Shown: positions 8,470-17,271 of the stretch, in pieces
Numbering within the stretch: position 1 is the first letter of the stretch
Layout of the letters: each line of letters begins with the position of its first letter
Assembly: GCF_018129985.1 (NCBI RefSeq)
Contig: NZ_JAFCKT010000023.1
Span: forward strand, 1-52,013
DNA: 52,013 nt
Source of the DNA: Bradyrhizobium sp. SZCCT0148
Lineage (GTDB): Bacteria; Pseudomonadota; Alphaproteobacteria; Rhizobiales; Xanthobacteraceae
Direction: 5' to 3'
Program-made: the position numbers and the translations under genes
The notes under the pieces: model-generated
Seen by the model: only the letters and a program-made list of their open reading frames with translations
Databases searched by the model: none
What the model was told of the DNA's origin: nothing

Positions 8470-9363
8470 TCAGATCCGCTCGATGTCGTGGGTGCCGAAC
8501 AGGCCGTAGGGCTTGATCATCAGCACGATGATGAGGACGTAGAACGGCGCGATCTCGTAGAGATTGCCCCAGTGCAGATATTCGCTGTCGACATATTGCG
8601 CGACGTTCTCGAGCAGGCCGATGATGATCCCGCCGAGTACGGCGCCGCCGACGGAATCGAGCCCGCCGAGGATCGCCGCGGGAAATACCTTGATGCCATA
8701 AGCGGCAAGGCCCGAGGACACGCCGTTCACCACCGCGACGACGACGCCCGCGACCGCCGATACCGTCGCGGAGATCGCCCAGGCCATCGCGAACACGCTC
8801 TTCACTGAAATGCCGAGGGATTGCGCGACCTGCTGGTTGAACGCGGTGGCGCGCATCGCAAGGCCGTATTTGGAGGCGCGGAAGAACCAGGCCATGCCGA
8901 TCATCATGGCGACCGAGACCACGAGGCTCATGACGTAGACGGTCTGGATCTGCAAGCCGAGCAAGTTGACCGACTGGCTCTCGAATACGCGCGGGAACGG
9001 CTGCGGGTTGACGCCGAACATCCATTTCAGCGTCGCCTGCAGCACGGTGGAGAGGCCGATCGTCACCATGATCACGGATATGATGGGCTCGCCGATCATC
9101 GGCCGCAGGATCAGCACCTGGATCGCGATGCCGAACACGAACATGAACACCAGCGTCATCGGCATGCCGATCCAGAACGGCACCTGGTATTTGGCGAGCA
9201 GGGCCCAGCACACCCAGGCCCCAACCAGCAGCAATTCACCTTGCGCGAAGTTAACGACCTGCGTTGCCTTGTAGATCAGCACGAACGACATCGCGACCAC
9301 GCCGTAGAGCGTGCCGACCACGAGCCCGTTGACCAGGAGCTGGATGAGGAAGGCTGTGTTCAT
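8470..9363 (-). CDS. livH: LIV-type ABC transporter permease (LivH-like), system 1
   Basis: 297 residues, an integral membrane protein with LivH signatures: LVNGLVVGTLYGVVAMSFVL at the start, VNFAQGELLLVGAWV, the coupling loop MRATAFNQQVAQSLGISV, and AILGGLDSVGGAVLGGIIIG near the end. It pairs with LivM in the inner membrane. The start is 13 bases behind the acyl-CoA ligase stop and the stop is three bases before livM, in one operon. Confidence 0.9.
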   Translation of the reverse strand: MNTAFLIQLLVNGLVVGTLYGVVAMSFVLIYKATQVVNFAQGELLLVGAWVCWALLAKYQVPFWIGMPMTLVFMFVFGIAIQVLILRPMIGEPIISVIMVTIGLSTVLQATLKWMFGVNPQPFPRVFESQSVNLLGLQIQTVYVMSLVVSVAMMIGMAWFFRASKYGLAMRATAFNQQVAQSLGISVKSVFAMAWAISATVSAVAGVVVAVVNGVSSGLAAYGIKVFPAAILGGLDSVGGAVLGGIIIGLLENVAQYVDSEYLHWGNLYEIAPFYVLIIVLMIKPYGLFGTHDIERI

Positions 9364-9376
9364 CTCATTCTATCCT

Positions 9377-11308
9377 TCACTCCGCGGCTTCCGCCATGTG
9401 ACCGTGGCCGCCCAGGTCCACCACGCGCAGCGTCGTCCGCACGCGCTGCGTGGTGCCGTCCTGGAAGCGGATCACGGTGTCGACAGGGATCTCGGGGTCG
9501 CCGCGGTAGATCGCATCGATGATGCCTTCATATTTCTCGTTGATGACGCTGCGCCGAACCTTTCGCGTGCGGGTGAGCTCGCCGTCGTCGGCATCGAGCT
9601 CCTTGTAAAGCAGCAGGAACCGCGAGATGCGTTGCGCCGGCGGCAGCGTGGCGTTGACCGTCTCGACCTCCCTGCGGAGCAGCGCATAGACCTCCGGCCG
9701 CGAGGCGAGGTCGCTGTAGGTCGTGAAGGAGAGGCGGTTCTTCTCCGCCCATTTCGAGATGATGGAATAGCGGATGCAGATCATCGCCGCGAGCGCATCG
9801 CGGTCGGCCCCGAGCACGACGGCTTCGGCGATATAGGGCGAGAACTTCAGCTTGTTCTCGATGAACTGCGGCGAGAAGCGCTCGCCGCGCGAGGTCTCGG
9901 CGAGATCCTTGATGCGGTCGATGACGACGAGCTGATGGTTGGCATTGAAATAGCCCGCATCGCCCGACAGCATCCAGCCGTCCTTGATGTCGGCGACGCT
10001 GGCCTCGGGATTCTTGTAATAGCCGAGGAACATGTTGGGATGCCGCACCACGATCTCGCCGACGCCGTGGACGTCGGGATTATCGATGCGGATCTCGACT
10101 TGGTCGGACATCGGCACGCCCGTGGTATCAGGATCAACCTTGCCCTCGGGATGCAGCGTGTAGGCCCCCAGTAGCTCGGTCTGGCCGTAGAGCGTGCGCA
10201 GCGGCACGCCCATGGCCTGGAAGAACTTGAAGGTCTCGGGCCCGAGCGCGGCGCCGCCGGTCGCGGCCGAGCGCAGCCTGGTGAAGCCGAGGCGGTCGCG
10301 CAATGCACGGAACAGGATGGCGTCGGCAAGGCCCGAGCGCTTGCCTTGCTCGAGCGCGGCGAGGCCGCTCTTCATCCCGAGATCGAACAGGCTTTGCTTG
10401 AGAGGGGTGGCATCCATCACCTTGGCGCGGACATCCGCGGCGATCGATTCCCAGACGCGGGGCGCGAACAGGACGAAGGTCGGCGCGATCTCGCGCAGGT
10501 CGTTCATCATCGTGTCGGGTTCTTCGACGAAGTTGATCTTCATCCGGCACAGGAGGCCTTTGCCGAGCACGTAGACCTGCTCCATGATCCACGGCAGCGG
10601 GAGCACCGAGACGTATTCGTCATCCGGTCCCTTCGGATCGAAGGCGAGATAAGTAGCACAGTGGCCGAGCACACGGCCGGCGGCCAGCATCGCGAGCTTG
10701 GGATGGGACGTCGTGCCCGACGTCGTGCAGAGGATCGCGACGTCTTCGCCCTTGGTGGCATCGACCAATCTGTCGTACAGCTCGGGCTCGCGGGTGGCGC
10801 GGGCGCGGCCGAGTTCTGCGAATTTCTCGGCCGACATCAGCCTGGGATCGTCGTATTTCCGCATGCCGCGCGGGTCGGAATAGATGATGTGCTTCAGCCT
10901 CGGCGCGCGTTCCGCCAGCACAAGCAGCTTGTCGACCTGCTCCTCGTCCTCGGCGAAGACGAGCTGGGCTTCTCCATAGTTGAGCAGATAGGAGGCCTCT
11001 TCATCCAGCACGTCGCGATAAAGTCCGAGGCTGAGGCCGCCGATGGCGTGCGTTGCCACTTCCGCCGCGATCCAGTCCGGCCGGTTGTCGCCGATGATGC
11101 CGATGACGTCACCGCGCCCGAGACCCAGCTCGACAAGGCCGAGCGCGAAATCGCGCACCCGCGTCTGGTAGTCGTTCCAGGTGAACACGCGCCAGAGCCC
11201 GAGATCCTTCTCGCGCAGGGCGATCTCGCTGCCGTGCTCCCTGGCATTGAGCCGGAGCATCTTCGGATAGGTGTCGGCCTGGGCGACGCGGCCTGCGTAA
11301 TCCATCAT
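9377..11308 (-). CDS. AMP-dependent acyl-CoA ligase within the LIV operon
   Basis: 643 residues of the long-chain-fatty-acid-CoA-ligase type of the ANL superfamily: ATP-binding loop TSGTTSHPK (196-204), the YGQTELLGAYT motif, GWMLSGDAGYF, and the hinge VIDRIKDLAETSRGERFSP. It would activate a carboxylic acid with ATP and CoA in the cytoplasm. Its place between livG (4-base ATGA overlap) and livH implies that it activates the imported compound, trapping it as a CoA thioester. The chemical nature of the acid (fatty or aromatic) cannot be read from the sequence. The length fits the eukaryote-like long ACSL group rather than the 550-residue FadD. Confidence 0.88.
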   Translation of the reverse strand: MMDYAGRVAQADTYPKMLRLNAREHGSEIALREKDLGLWRVFTWNDYQTRVRDFALGLVELGLGRGDVIGIIGDNRPDWIAAEVATHAIGGLSLGLYRDVLDEEASYLLNYGEAQLVFAEDEEQVDKLLVLAERAPRLKHIIYSDPRGMRKYDDPRLMSAEKFAELGRARATREPELYDRLVDATKGEDVAILCTTSGTTSHPKLAMLAAGRVLGHCATYLAFDPKGPDDEYVSVLPLPWIMEQVYVLGKGLLCRMKINFVEEPDTMMNDLREIAPTFVLFAPRVWESIAADVRAKVMDATPLKQSLFDLGMKSGLAALEQGKRSGLADAILFRALRDRLGFTRLRSAATGGAALGPETFKFFQAMGVPLRTLYGQTELLGAYTLHPEGKVDPDTTGVPMSDQVEIRIDNPDVHGVGEIVVRHPNMFLGYYKNPEASVADIKDGWMLSGDAGYFNANHQLVVIDRIKDLAETSRGERFSPQFIENKLKFSPYIAEAVVLGADRDALAAMICIRYSIISKWAEKNRLSFTTYSDLASRPEVYALLRREVETVNATLPPAQRISRFLLLYKELDADDGELTRTRKVRRSVINEKYEGIIDAIYRGDPEIPVDTVIRFQDGTTQRVRTTLRVVDLGGHGHMAEAAE

Positions 11309-12129
11309 GCCGCGCTCTCCTGCGCGGGGGCAGCGTCGTCGGGATCCACCAGGACCTCGTCTTCTTCGCCCAGATAGGCGCGCCTGACGTGCGGATCGGC
11401 GAGCACCGTTGCCGGATCGCCTTCGGCGATCTTCTTGCCGAAATCCAGCACCATGACGCGGTGGGAGATGTCCATCACCACGCCCATGTCGTGCTCGATC
11501 ATCACCACCGTCATCCCGAATTCCTCGTTGAGATCGACGATGTAGCGGGCCATGTCCTCCTTCTCTTCGAAATTCATGCCGGCCATCGGCTCGTCGAGGA
11601 GAATGAGACGCGGCTCCAGCGCCATGGCGCGCGCGAGCTCCACGCGCTTGCGCAGGCCGTAGGAGAGGGTGCCGGCGGTGGCTTTTCGCACCGACTGCAG
11701 GTCGAGGAAGTCGATGATTTCCTCTACCTTGCGGCGATGCTCGAGCTCCTCCTTGCGTGCGCCGGTGAGCCAGTACAGCGAGCCCGTGAGGAAATTGTTC
11801 TTCAGAAGGTGGTGGCGCCCGACCATGATGTTGTCGAGCACGCTCATATGGTGGAACAGAGCGAGGTTCTGGAAGGTGCGGCCGATCCCGAGCGAGGCCC
11901 GCGCATTCGGCGTCATGCCGGTGATGTCACGGCCCCGGTAGAACAGCTGGCCTTCGGTCGGCTTGTAGCGACCGGAAATACAGTTCACGATCGAGGTCTT
12001 GCCGGCCCCGTTGGGGCCGATGATCGAGAACAGCTCGCCTTCCCGGATGGCAAAGCTGACATCGGTCAGCGCCCGGACGCCGCCGAATCGCAAGGACACG
12101 CCGCGCACTTCAAGACTGGTAGCCACCAA
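11305..12129 (-). CDS. livG: LIV-type ABC transporter ATPase (LivG-like), system 1
   Basis: 274 residues: Walker A GPNGAGKTS, the LivG-specific GIGRTFQNLALFHHMSVLDN, signature LSYGLRKRVELARAM, Walker B LILLDEPMAGMN and the ATPase switch EHDMGVVMD. It is the first gene of the minus-strand operon and overlaps the ligase start by four bases. The C-terminal tail (EEDEVLVDPDDAAPAQESAA) is acidic and longer than in system 2. Transcription should start in the 336-base gap shared with the Crp-type regulator. Confidence 0.9.
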   Translation of the reverse strand: MVATSLEVRGVSLRFGGVRALTDVSFAIREGELFSIIGPNGAGKTSIVNCISGRYKPTEGQLFYRGRDITGMTPNARASLGIGRTFQNLALFHHMSVLDNIMVGRHHLLKNNFLTGSLYWLTGARKEELEHRRKVEEIIDFLDLQSVRKATAGTLSYGLRKRVELARAMALEPRLILLDEPMAGMNFEEKEDMARYIVDLNEEFGMTVVMIEHDMGVVMDISHRVMVLDFGKKIAEGDPATVLADPHVRRAYLGEEDEVLVDPDDAAPAQESAA

Positions 12130-12465
12130 ACAATTCCCTCCCGGTGATGGCGCGTTCAGCGGCGCTCTTCGTCGGTTCCTCTCGGTGCGATCCTAGTACG
12201 GCCGTGCCGGTGAGGCCATGCAGCAGATGGTCTCCACCGAAGGCCGCGCCGCTCTCATTCCCGCTGGGGATCAAAAGCCGCATCGCCCGAGGTGGCTCTC
12301 AATAGGGGAAAGCGCTATTTTGAAATGTCTCCCGGCTGACAATTCTGCGACAAAGTTTTTCGGGTGGCCGCAGCCTTCGTCTTTCGTCGGATGGCTGCCG
12401 AAACGATCGTGTTGCGGTGCAGCAGAAGACTTGGGTGACGTTACAGTGCGGCTGGCTTCGCGATC
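12130..12465. promoter_or_regulatory. divergent promoter region livG / Crp-type regulator
   Basis: No gene is seen here. The stretch must carry the promoters of the LIV operon (leftward) and the Crp/Fnr-type gene (rightward). A TGTC-N8-GACA near-palindrome lies at 12326-12341 and fits the TGT-N10-ACA spacing of Crp-family operators. No clear sigma-70 pair was identified. The regulator next door is the obvious candidate to bind it. Confidence 0.4.
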
Positions 12466-13140
12466 ATGATTTCAGAGGATCAACTGAAGCGCGTCGCCGC
12501 CTGGTCACGTGAGCTCACGCAGGCTGAGATCGAAGTCGCTCGCGCAGGCATCACCGAGCGGTCCTATGGCACCGGAGAGACCGTGTTCATGCGCGGCGAC
12601 ACCTTCGACTATTGGGCCGGCATGGTCTTTGGCCTCGCCCGGATGGGCGGCGTTTCGCGCGACGGCAAGGAAACGAGCCTTGCCGGTCTCACGGCAGGGG
12701 CCTGGTTCGGCGAGGGCAGTGTCCTCAAGAACGAGCCGCGCCGCTACGACGTGGTCGCGCTGCGCAACAGCCGCGTCGCGCTGATGGAACGCAGCGCCTT
12801 CATGTGGCTGTTCGAGAACAGCGTCGGCTTCAACCGCTTTTTGGTGCGCCAGCTCAACGAGCGGCTCGGACAGTTCATCGGCATGCTCGAGGTCAACCGT
12901 ACGCTGGATGCCACCGCGCGCCTCGCCCGCGGCATAGCCTCGCTGTTCAACCCGATCCTCTACCCGGAATCGACCGCCCATCTGGAGATCACCCAGGAGG
13001 AGATCGGCGCGCTCTCCGGCATGTCCCGCCAGAATGCCAACCGCGCGCTGAACCGGCTCGAAAAGGAGGGGCTGCTTCGGCTCGAATATGGCGGCGTCAC
13101 CATCCTCGATGTCGAGAAGCTGCGCGGGTACGGGGATTAG
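12466..13140 (+). CDS. Crp/Fnr-family transcriptional regulator
   Basis: 224 residues: an N-terminal cyclic-nucleotide-binding-like beta-roll (about 20-130, with GLTAGAWFGEGSVL), a long dimer helix, and a C-terminal winged helix (LEITQEEIGALSGMSRQNANRAL, about 168-190). It lacks the N-terminal cysteine cluster of Fnr, so it is not an iron-sulfur oxygen sensor. The phosphate-binding block is degenerate, so the effector may not be cAMP. It is divergent from the LIV-ligase operon and is likely to control it and itself. Confidence 0.85.
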   Translation: MISEDQLKRVAAWSRELTQAEIEVARAGITERSYGTGETVFMRGDTFDYWAGMVFGLARMGGVSRDGKETSLAGLTAGAWFGEGSVLKNEPRRYDVVALRNSRVALMERSAFMWLFENSVGFNRFLVRQLNERLGQFIGMLEVNRTLDATARLARGIASLFNPILYPESTAHLEITQEEIGALSGMSRQNANRALNRLEKEGLLRLEYGGVTILDVEKLRGYGD

Positions 13141-13145
13141 GCGCC

Positions 13146-14408
13146 TTAGCGCGCATTTGCGGGTGCGTGCACCGGCCAGAGATCGGCGCGCCAGCGGATC
13201 GCGATCGCCAGCATCGCGATGAACCCCGCAGCGGCATAGAGCGAACCCGTCGCGGAATAGCCGATGATGTCGATCAGGCTGCCGGCCGCGAGCAGGCCGG
13301 GCGGCAGGCCGTAGATCACCATCATGCGCACACCCATGACGCGGCCGCGCAGATGCGCGCTCGCCGTGCGCATCAGGATCACCGCGGCCGAGATCATCGA
13401 CATGCTCTGGGCGATGCCGGCGAGAACGAGGCAGGCCATCGCCACAGGCATCGTCCTGATCTCGACGAACACCAGCAGCACGGCGTACCAGGCCAGCGTC
13501 GCGCCGATCAGGAGCCGGGCAATGCGCAGTCCGCCGACCAGGCTGAGCGTGATCGAGCCGATCAGCGAGCCGACGGCGAAGCTTGCCGAGAGATAGCCAA
13601 GGCCGGTCTGGTCGGTGTGAAAGATGTCGCGCGCGATGTAGGGCAATAGTCCGCTGGTGAACGGAAATGCTGTGAGATTGGCCAGGAAAGCGACAGACAG
13701 CGCGGCGCCCATTGCCGGGCCATTCCAGGCGTAGACCATCCCTTCCTTCAGTTCGTCCAGCAGTCGTGAAACAGCGCGGCTGTTCGCCGGTAGATCGGTC
13801 GTAACAACGGACCTCTTCGGCCGGGTCAGGCAGAACATGAGAACCGCGGCTAACAGGTAGAGGCAGGCGACCGCCGCATAGACCAGTCCGATGCCGAGCG
13901 CGGCGAAGAGGCCGGCTCCCGTCAGCGCTCCGGCAATGCGCGCGCTGTCCTGGGTCGTGCGTGACAGGCTGATCGCGCCGACCAGCAGCTCGGCCGGCAT
14001 GATGCCGGCGAGCAATGCGCTGCGAAGGCCGAGATCGGAGGAGCGGATCAGGCCCATGATCGTCACGATGATCATGACCTTGAGTGGCCCGAGATGGCCC
14101 GTCAGCGCCAGTACCATGGTGGTCGAGGCGAGCACCGTATAGGTGAGGCGCAGCACGACCAATAGATCGCGATGACCCATGCGATCGCCGATCATACCGA
14201 GCACCGGTGCGACGAGTGTCCCGACATACTGAAGCGACCCCAGCACGGTGAGCAGCAGCACGGAGCCGGTCTCGACCAGGATGTACCAGCCGAGCACCAG
14301 CGTCTCGATCTCGAACGCCCAGGAGGTGAGCAGGTCGGAAGGCCACTGGAAACGATAGTTGCGGATGCGGAATGGCGCGAGCGCCGAGGGCCGTGCGGCT
14401 GCGCTCAC
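13146..14408 (-). CDS. MFS transporter
   Basis: 420 residues with about 12 hydrophobic segments of the major facilitator superfamily. The loop between helices 2 and 3 reads GMIGDRMGHRDLLVV, a variant of the family GxxxDRxGrR motif. The central loop after helix 6 is basic (RPKRSVVTTDLPANSR). This branch resembles the enterobactin-exporter-like (EntS/MFS_3) group, but the substrate is unknown. It converges on the Crp-type gene with five bases between the stops and lies downstream of the uroporphyrinogen synthase gene on the same strand. Confidence 0.8.
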   Translation of the reverse strand: MSAAARPSALAPFRIRNYRFQWPSDLLTSWAFEIETLVLGWYILVETGSVLLLTVLGSLQYVGTLVAPVLGMIGDRMGHRDLLVVLRLTYTVLASTTMVLALTGHLGPLKVMIIVTIMGLIRSSDLGLRSALLAGIMPAELLVGAISLSRTTQDSARIAGALTGAGLFAALGIGLVYAAVACLYLLAAVLMFCLTRPKRSVVTTDLPANSRAVSRLLDELKEGMVYAWNGPAMGAALSVAFLANLTAFPFTSGLLPYIARDIFHTDQTGLGYLSASFAVGSLIGSITLSLVGGLRIARLLIGATLAWYAVLLVFVEIRTMPVAMACLVLAGIAQSMSMISAAVILMRTASAHLRGRVMGVRMMVIYGLPPGLLAAGSLIDIIGYSATGSLYAAAGFIAMLAIAIRWRADLWPVHAPANAR

Positions 14409-14531
14409 AGCGCGATGACTCGTATCACGGCGATTCCCTTGCCCCAGTTGTTTCTTGTGTCCGTCGGCAACGTATCGCCGGTGATGGTCGTGTCAATTGG
14501 AGCTGCTGCAGGCCGCCCTTGCGCTCAACTC

Positions 14532-15374
14532 TTAGCTCGTCGTCGTTCTCGGCTTCCGTCCCGCCAGCGCCGTGGCCATGGCCGAGATCAGCGGGCGCAT
14601 GAAATAGGCTTCGTCCGCCGGTGAGACGTCGGTGCGCAGGCCATGCGCGGCGAGCTCGCCCGAGACCGCCGGTCCCACCGAGGCGATCAGCGTCCGCTCC
14701 AGACCAGCGCGCAGCTTCGCCTCGCTGCCATGCGCCTTCGCGGCCTCGATCAGCCGCCGGACCTGGCCGAGATTGGTCAGCGCAATGGAGTCGATTCGCC
14801 CCTTGGCCATGTCGTCGATGGCGGTGACGATGTTGGCATCGGCGGCCTTGGAATCGTAGACATAGGGCAGCACGCTATCGACATCGGCGCCCTGCGCGGC
14901 CAGCGCGCCGGTCAACGCGCCGTGGTCCTTGTCCGGATAGAGCTGCAGGCCGAGGCGCCGTCCCTTCAGGTCGAGCTTTCCCAGCATCTCGATCACGCCC
15001 TCGGTGGTTGGCTTCTCCGTGGTCTGCTGCGCCTCGAGGCCGACCTCGCGCAGTGCCTTGCCGGGCTTCGGCCCCCTGGTGAACTTTCGCGACTTGGCGA
15101 GGGCCATCACCAGCGCCTGGTCGAGCCCGCGGGCGACGGCGAGTTTCATGATCCGCCGCAGGCCTTCGCCGGTCATCATCACGAGGTCGTCGAAGGGCTT
15201 CTCGATGGCGCGGCGGATCCAGGCCTCGACGGGGGCGGGGTCCGGTGCGTCGTGGATGGTGAACATCGGGCATTGCACGACATCGGCGCCTTGCTCGGCC
15301 AGCAGCTTCGAAAACTGCGCTTCCTCGCGCGTTTCCAGGATCAGGATGCGGGTGCCGTTCAAACGGTCGGCCAT
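14532..15374 (-). CDS. hemD: uroporphyrinogen-III synthase
   Basis: 280 residues of the HemD fold, which closes hydroxymethylbilane to uroporphyrinogen III in the cytoplasm. Typical blocks are ILILETREEAQFSKLLAEQGADV at the start, FDDLVMMTGEGLRRI, and in the second half SIALTNLGQVRRLIEAA and a final SVGPAVSGELAAHGLRTDVSP. The sequence family is weakly conserved, so the call rests on block order. No hemC lies nearby, so it may be a second, stand-alone synthase. It is divergent from purU (172 bases). Confidence 0.8.
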   Translation of the reverse strand: MADRLNGTRILILETREEAQFSKLLAEQGADVVQCPMFTIHDAPDPAPVEAWIRRAIEKPFDDLVMMTGEGLRRIMKLAVARGLDQALVMALAKSRKFTRGPKPGKALREVGLEAQQTTEKPTTEGVIEMLGKLDLKGRRLGLQLYPDKDHGALTGALAAQGADVDSVLPYVYDSKAADANIVTAIDDMAKGRIDSIALTNLGQVRRLIEAAKAHGSEAKLRAGLERTLIASVGPAVSGELAAHGLRTDVSPADEAYFMRPLISAMATALAGRKPRTTTS

Positions 15375-15546
15375 GGGAATGCTCCGGGATAAGTCGCAAT
15401 CGTTCGTTCATCCTGACCCCACGCTTTACGCCGAAGCAAGCCCCGGGATTGGCGCAAGCGGCGCGTCGGTGCTAGAGCAGGGCGCAAATCGCGGCGCGTC
15501 CGGTAGCCGCTGCACAAACCTTCATCAGAGCCAAGCCCGTTCCAAC

Positions 15547-16410
15547 ATGCCCGATCATCAATATGTTCTGACCCTGTCCTGTCCGGATCGCCCCGGCATC
15601 GTCTCGGCGGTGTCGACCTTCCTGGCCCACAACGGACAGAACATTCTCGATGCCCAGCAGTTCGACGACATCGAGACCAAAAAGTTCTTCATGCGCGTGG
15701 TGTTCACCGCAGCCGATCTCGCCGTGGAACTGTCCGCGCTGCAGACCGGCTTCGCCGCGATCGCCGAGCGTTTCGGCATGGACTGGCAGATGCGCGATCG
15801 GGCGGCGCACCGCAAGGTGATGCTGCTGGTGTCGAAGTCGGACCACTGCCTGGTCGACATCCTCTATCGCTGGCGCACCGGCGAACTGCCGATGACGCTT
15901 GCTGCGATCGTCTCCAACCATCCGCGCGAGGTCTATGGCGGCCTCGATTTCGGGGATATCCCGTTCCACTATCTGCCCGTGACCAAGGAGACCAAGCGCG
16001 AGCAGGAGGGCCAGATCATGGACCTCGTGGATAACACGAAGACCGATCTCGTCGTGCTGGCCCGCTACATGCAAATCCTGTCGGACGATCTGTCGGCGAA
16101 GCTTTCGGGGCGCTGCATCAACATCCACCACTCGTTCCTGCCCGGCTTCAAGGGCGCAAAGCCCTATCACCAGGCTCATGAGCGCGGCGTCAAGCTGATC
16201 GGCGCCACCGCGCACTATGTCACGCGCGACCTGGACGAGGGCCCGATCATCGACCAGGACGTCGAGCGCATCAGCCATCGCGACACACCGGAGGATCTCG
16301 TCCGCAAGGGCCGTGACATCGAACGGCGGGTGCTGGCCCGCGCGATCCGCTACCATCTCGACGACCGCGTTATCCTCAACGGCCGCAAGACCGTTGTTTT
16401 CGTGGATTAA
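15547..16410 (+). CDS. purU: formyltetrahydrofolate deformylase
   Basis: 287 residues. PurU hydrolyses 10-formyl-tetrahydrofolate to formate and tetrahydrofolate and balances one-carbon pools. The N-terminal ACT domain (about 1-85, starting YVLTLSCPDRPGIVSAVSTF) is followed by a formyltransferase domain with the catalytic set Asn192, His194 (INIHHSFLPGF) and Asp230 (TRDLDEGPI). ATG 15547 is chosen because the ACT domain starts right there. The gene ends six bases from the convergent lipoprotein gene. Confidence 0.95.
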   Translation: MPDHQYVLTLSCPDRPGIVSAVSTFLAHNGQNILDAQQFDDIETKKFFMRVVFTAADLAVELSALQTGFAAIAERFGMDWQMRDRAAHRKVMLLVSKSDHCLVDILYRWRTGELPMTLAAIVSNHPREVYGGLDFGDIPFHYLPVTKETKREQEGQIMDLVDNTKTDLVVLARYMQILSDDLSAKLSGRCINIHHSFLPGFKGAKPYHQAHERGVKLIGATAHYVTRDLDEGPIIDQDVERISHRDTPEDLVRKGRDIERRVLARAIRYHLDDRVILNGRKTVVFVD

Positions 16411-16416
16411 GGGGGC

Positions 16417-16707
16417 CTAACGCACCGCGCTGCCCGACGTCCCCGTCGCGGCCTTCTGCGCCTGCTCTTCCTTCTCGCGATCCGCCGCCGGCATCAGCCG
16501 CTTGCGTTCGCGTTCCTTCATGTAGGCGTCGTATTGCGGCGTGCCCGCCCGTGGCGGGGCATCGGCCGGCAGCCCGCCGGCCCATTGCGGGACGTAGTCG
16601 CCCATGCCGGCGGAGAGTCTTTCGTTGACGGTGCCGCAGCCCGCGAGGCTGGAGGCCAGCAAGGCAATGACGGCAGCGGTCGAGGGCAAACGGGTACGCA
16701 TGAGCAT
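16417..16707 (-). CDS. small predicted lipoprotein
   Basis: 96 residues with a lipoprotein signal: basic MRTR, hydrophobic AAVIALLASS, and lipobox LAGC at about 20-23. The mature part is polar (GTVNERLSAGMGDYVPQWAGG, then Lys/Glu/Arg-rich). An ATG at 16701 would remove two residues and is equally likely. No domain is recognised; it is probably membrane-anchored in the periplasm. It converges on purU and its promoter shares the large gap with LIV system 2. Confidence 0.7.
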   Translation of the reverse strand: MLMRTRLPSTAAVIALLASSLAGCGTVNERLSAGMGDYVPQWAGGLPADAPPRAGTPQYDAYMKERERKRLMPAADREKEEQAQKAATGTSGSAVR

Positions 16708-17271
16708 CTTCTGGGTCGGACTGGACCAGGCGCGGCTGACGGGGCGCCCGATGGACGCGAACGGCGCACCTTAATCCTCAACAGGTAAAATTGGCCTATT
16801 CGGCGGCGAATTTGATTGTATACAAAAAGGTACAATAATACGCCAAAATCCGGTGTTGTTCGGCTCTCGCAAGCTGTTACGGTATACAATCCGTATTTCG
16901 GCCGGGCGGGGGTAACTTCGCCTTGGTTTGGCGAATGTTCGAATTCTGCAAAGTGGAGGCGGATTTATCCAACCACGGCGGCGCCGGGCGCTCTTAGACT
17001 GAGGCATGACGCGGAGGGGCAAGGTCGAGCAACAAAGGGCTTTGTTGTTGACAGCGCCATTTTATTTGTACAATCGTACAAATATCTCCCCTGCCGTCAA
17101 TCCGATCGCGCGGCTTGCGCCGAATGGTCGCCCAACGTCCGATTGACAACGGGGTTGCGGAGGACGCCATGTTGCCGCGCGGCATGGCTTGTCCGTGGGT
17201 TTAGAGCGCGGCAAGGACCGGGTACTCGGTCTGGCGCACAACAGGTCAGGAATGACGGGGAGGGACATCTG
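16708..17271. other. 564-base regulatory gap with repeated GTAC/GTATAC palindromes
   Basis: There is no credible gene. The AT-richer parts carry several related palindromic sites: TTGTATACAA at 16816-16825, GGTACAAT with a following TAC at 16829-16841, TACGG-N8-CCGTA around TATACAAT at 16878-16895, and the long site at 17064-17083. They resemble operators of GntR/FCD-type regulators. The last one overlaps the promoter of LIV system 2; the first ones lie nearer the lipoprotein gene. Confidence 0.55.
17048..17083 (+). promoter_or_regulatory. promoter with overlapping perfect operator for LIV system 2
   Basis: TTGACA at 17048-17053 and TACAAT at 17069-17074, 15 bases apart, form a near-consensus promoter with a short spacer. 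The -10 box lies inside a perfect inverted repeat, ATTTGTAC-N4-GTACAAAT (17064-17083). A protein bound there would block RNA polymerase, so a repressor is likely. The leader from here to the start codon is about 190 bases. Confidence 0.6.

Noticed and set aside
12505..14346. Minus-strand frame of 613 codons across the Crp gene and MFS gene
   Set aside because: A different frame of the real MFS gene plus the antisense of the Crp-type gene; no family motif.
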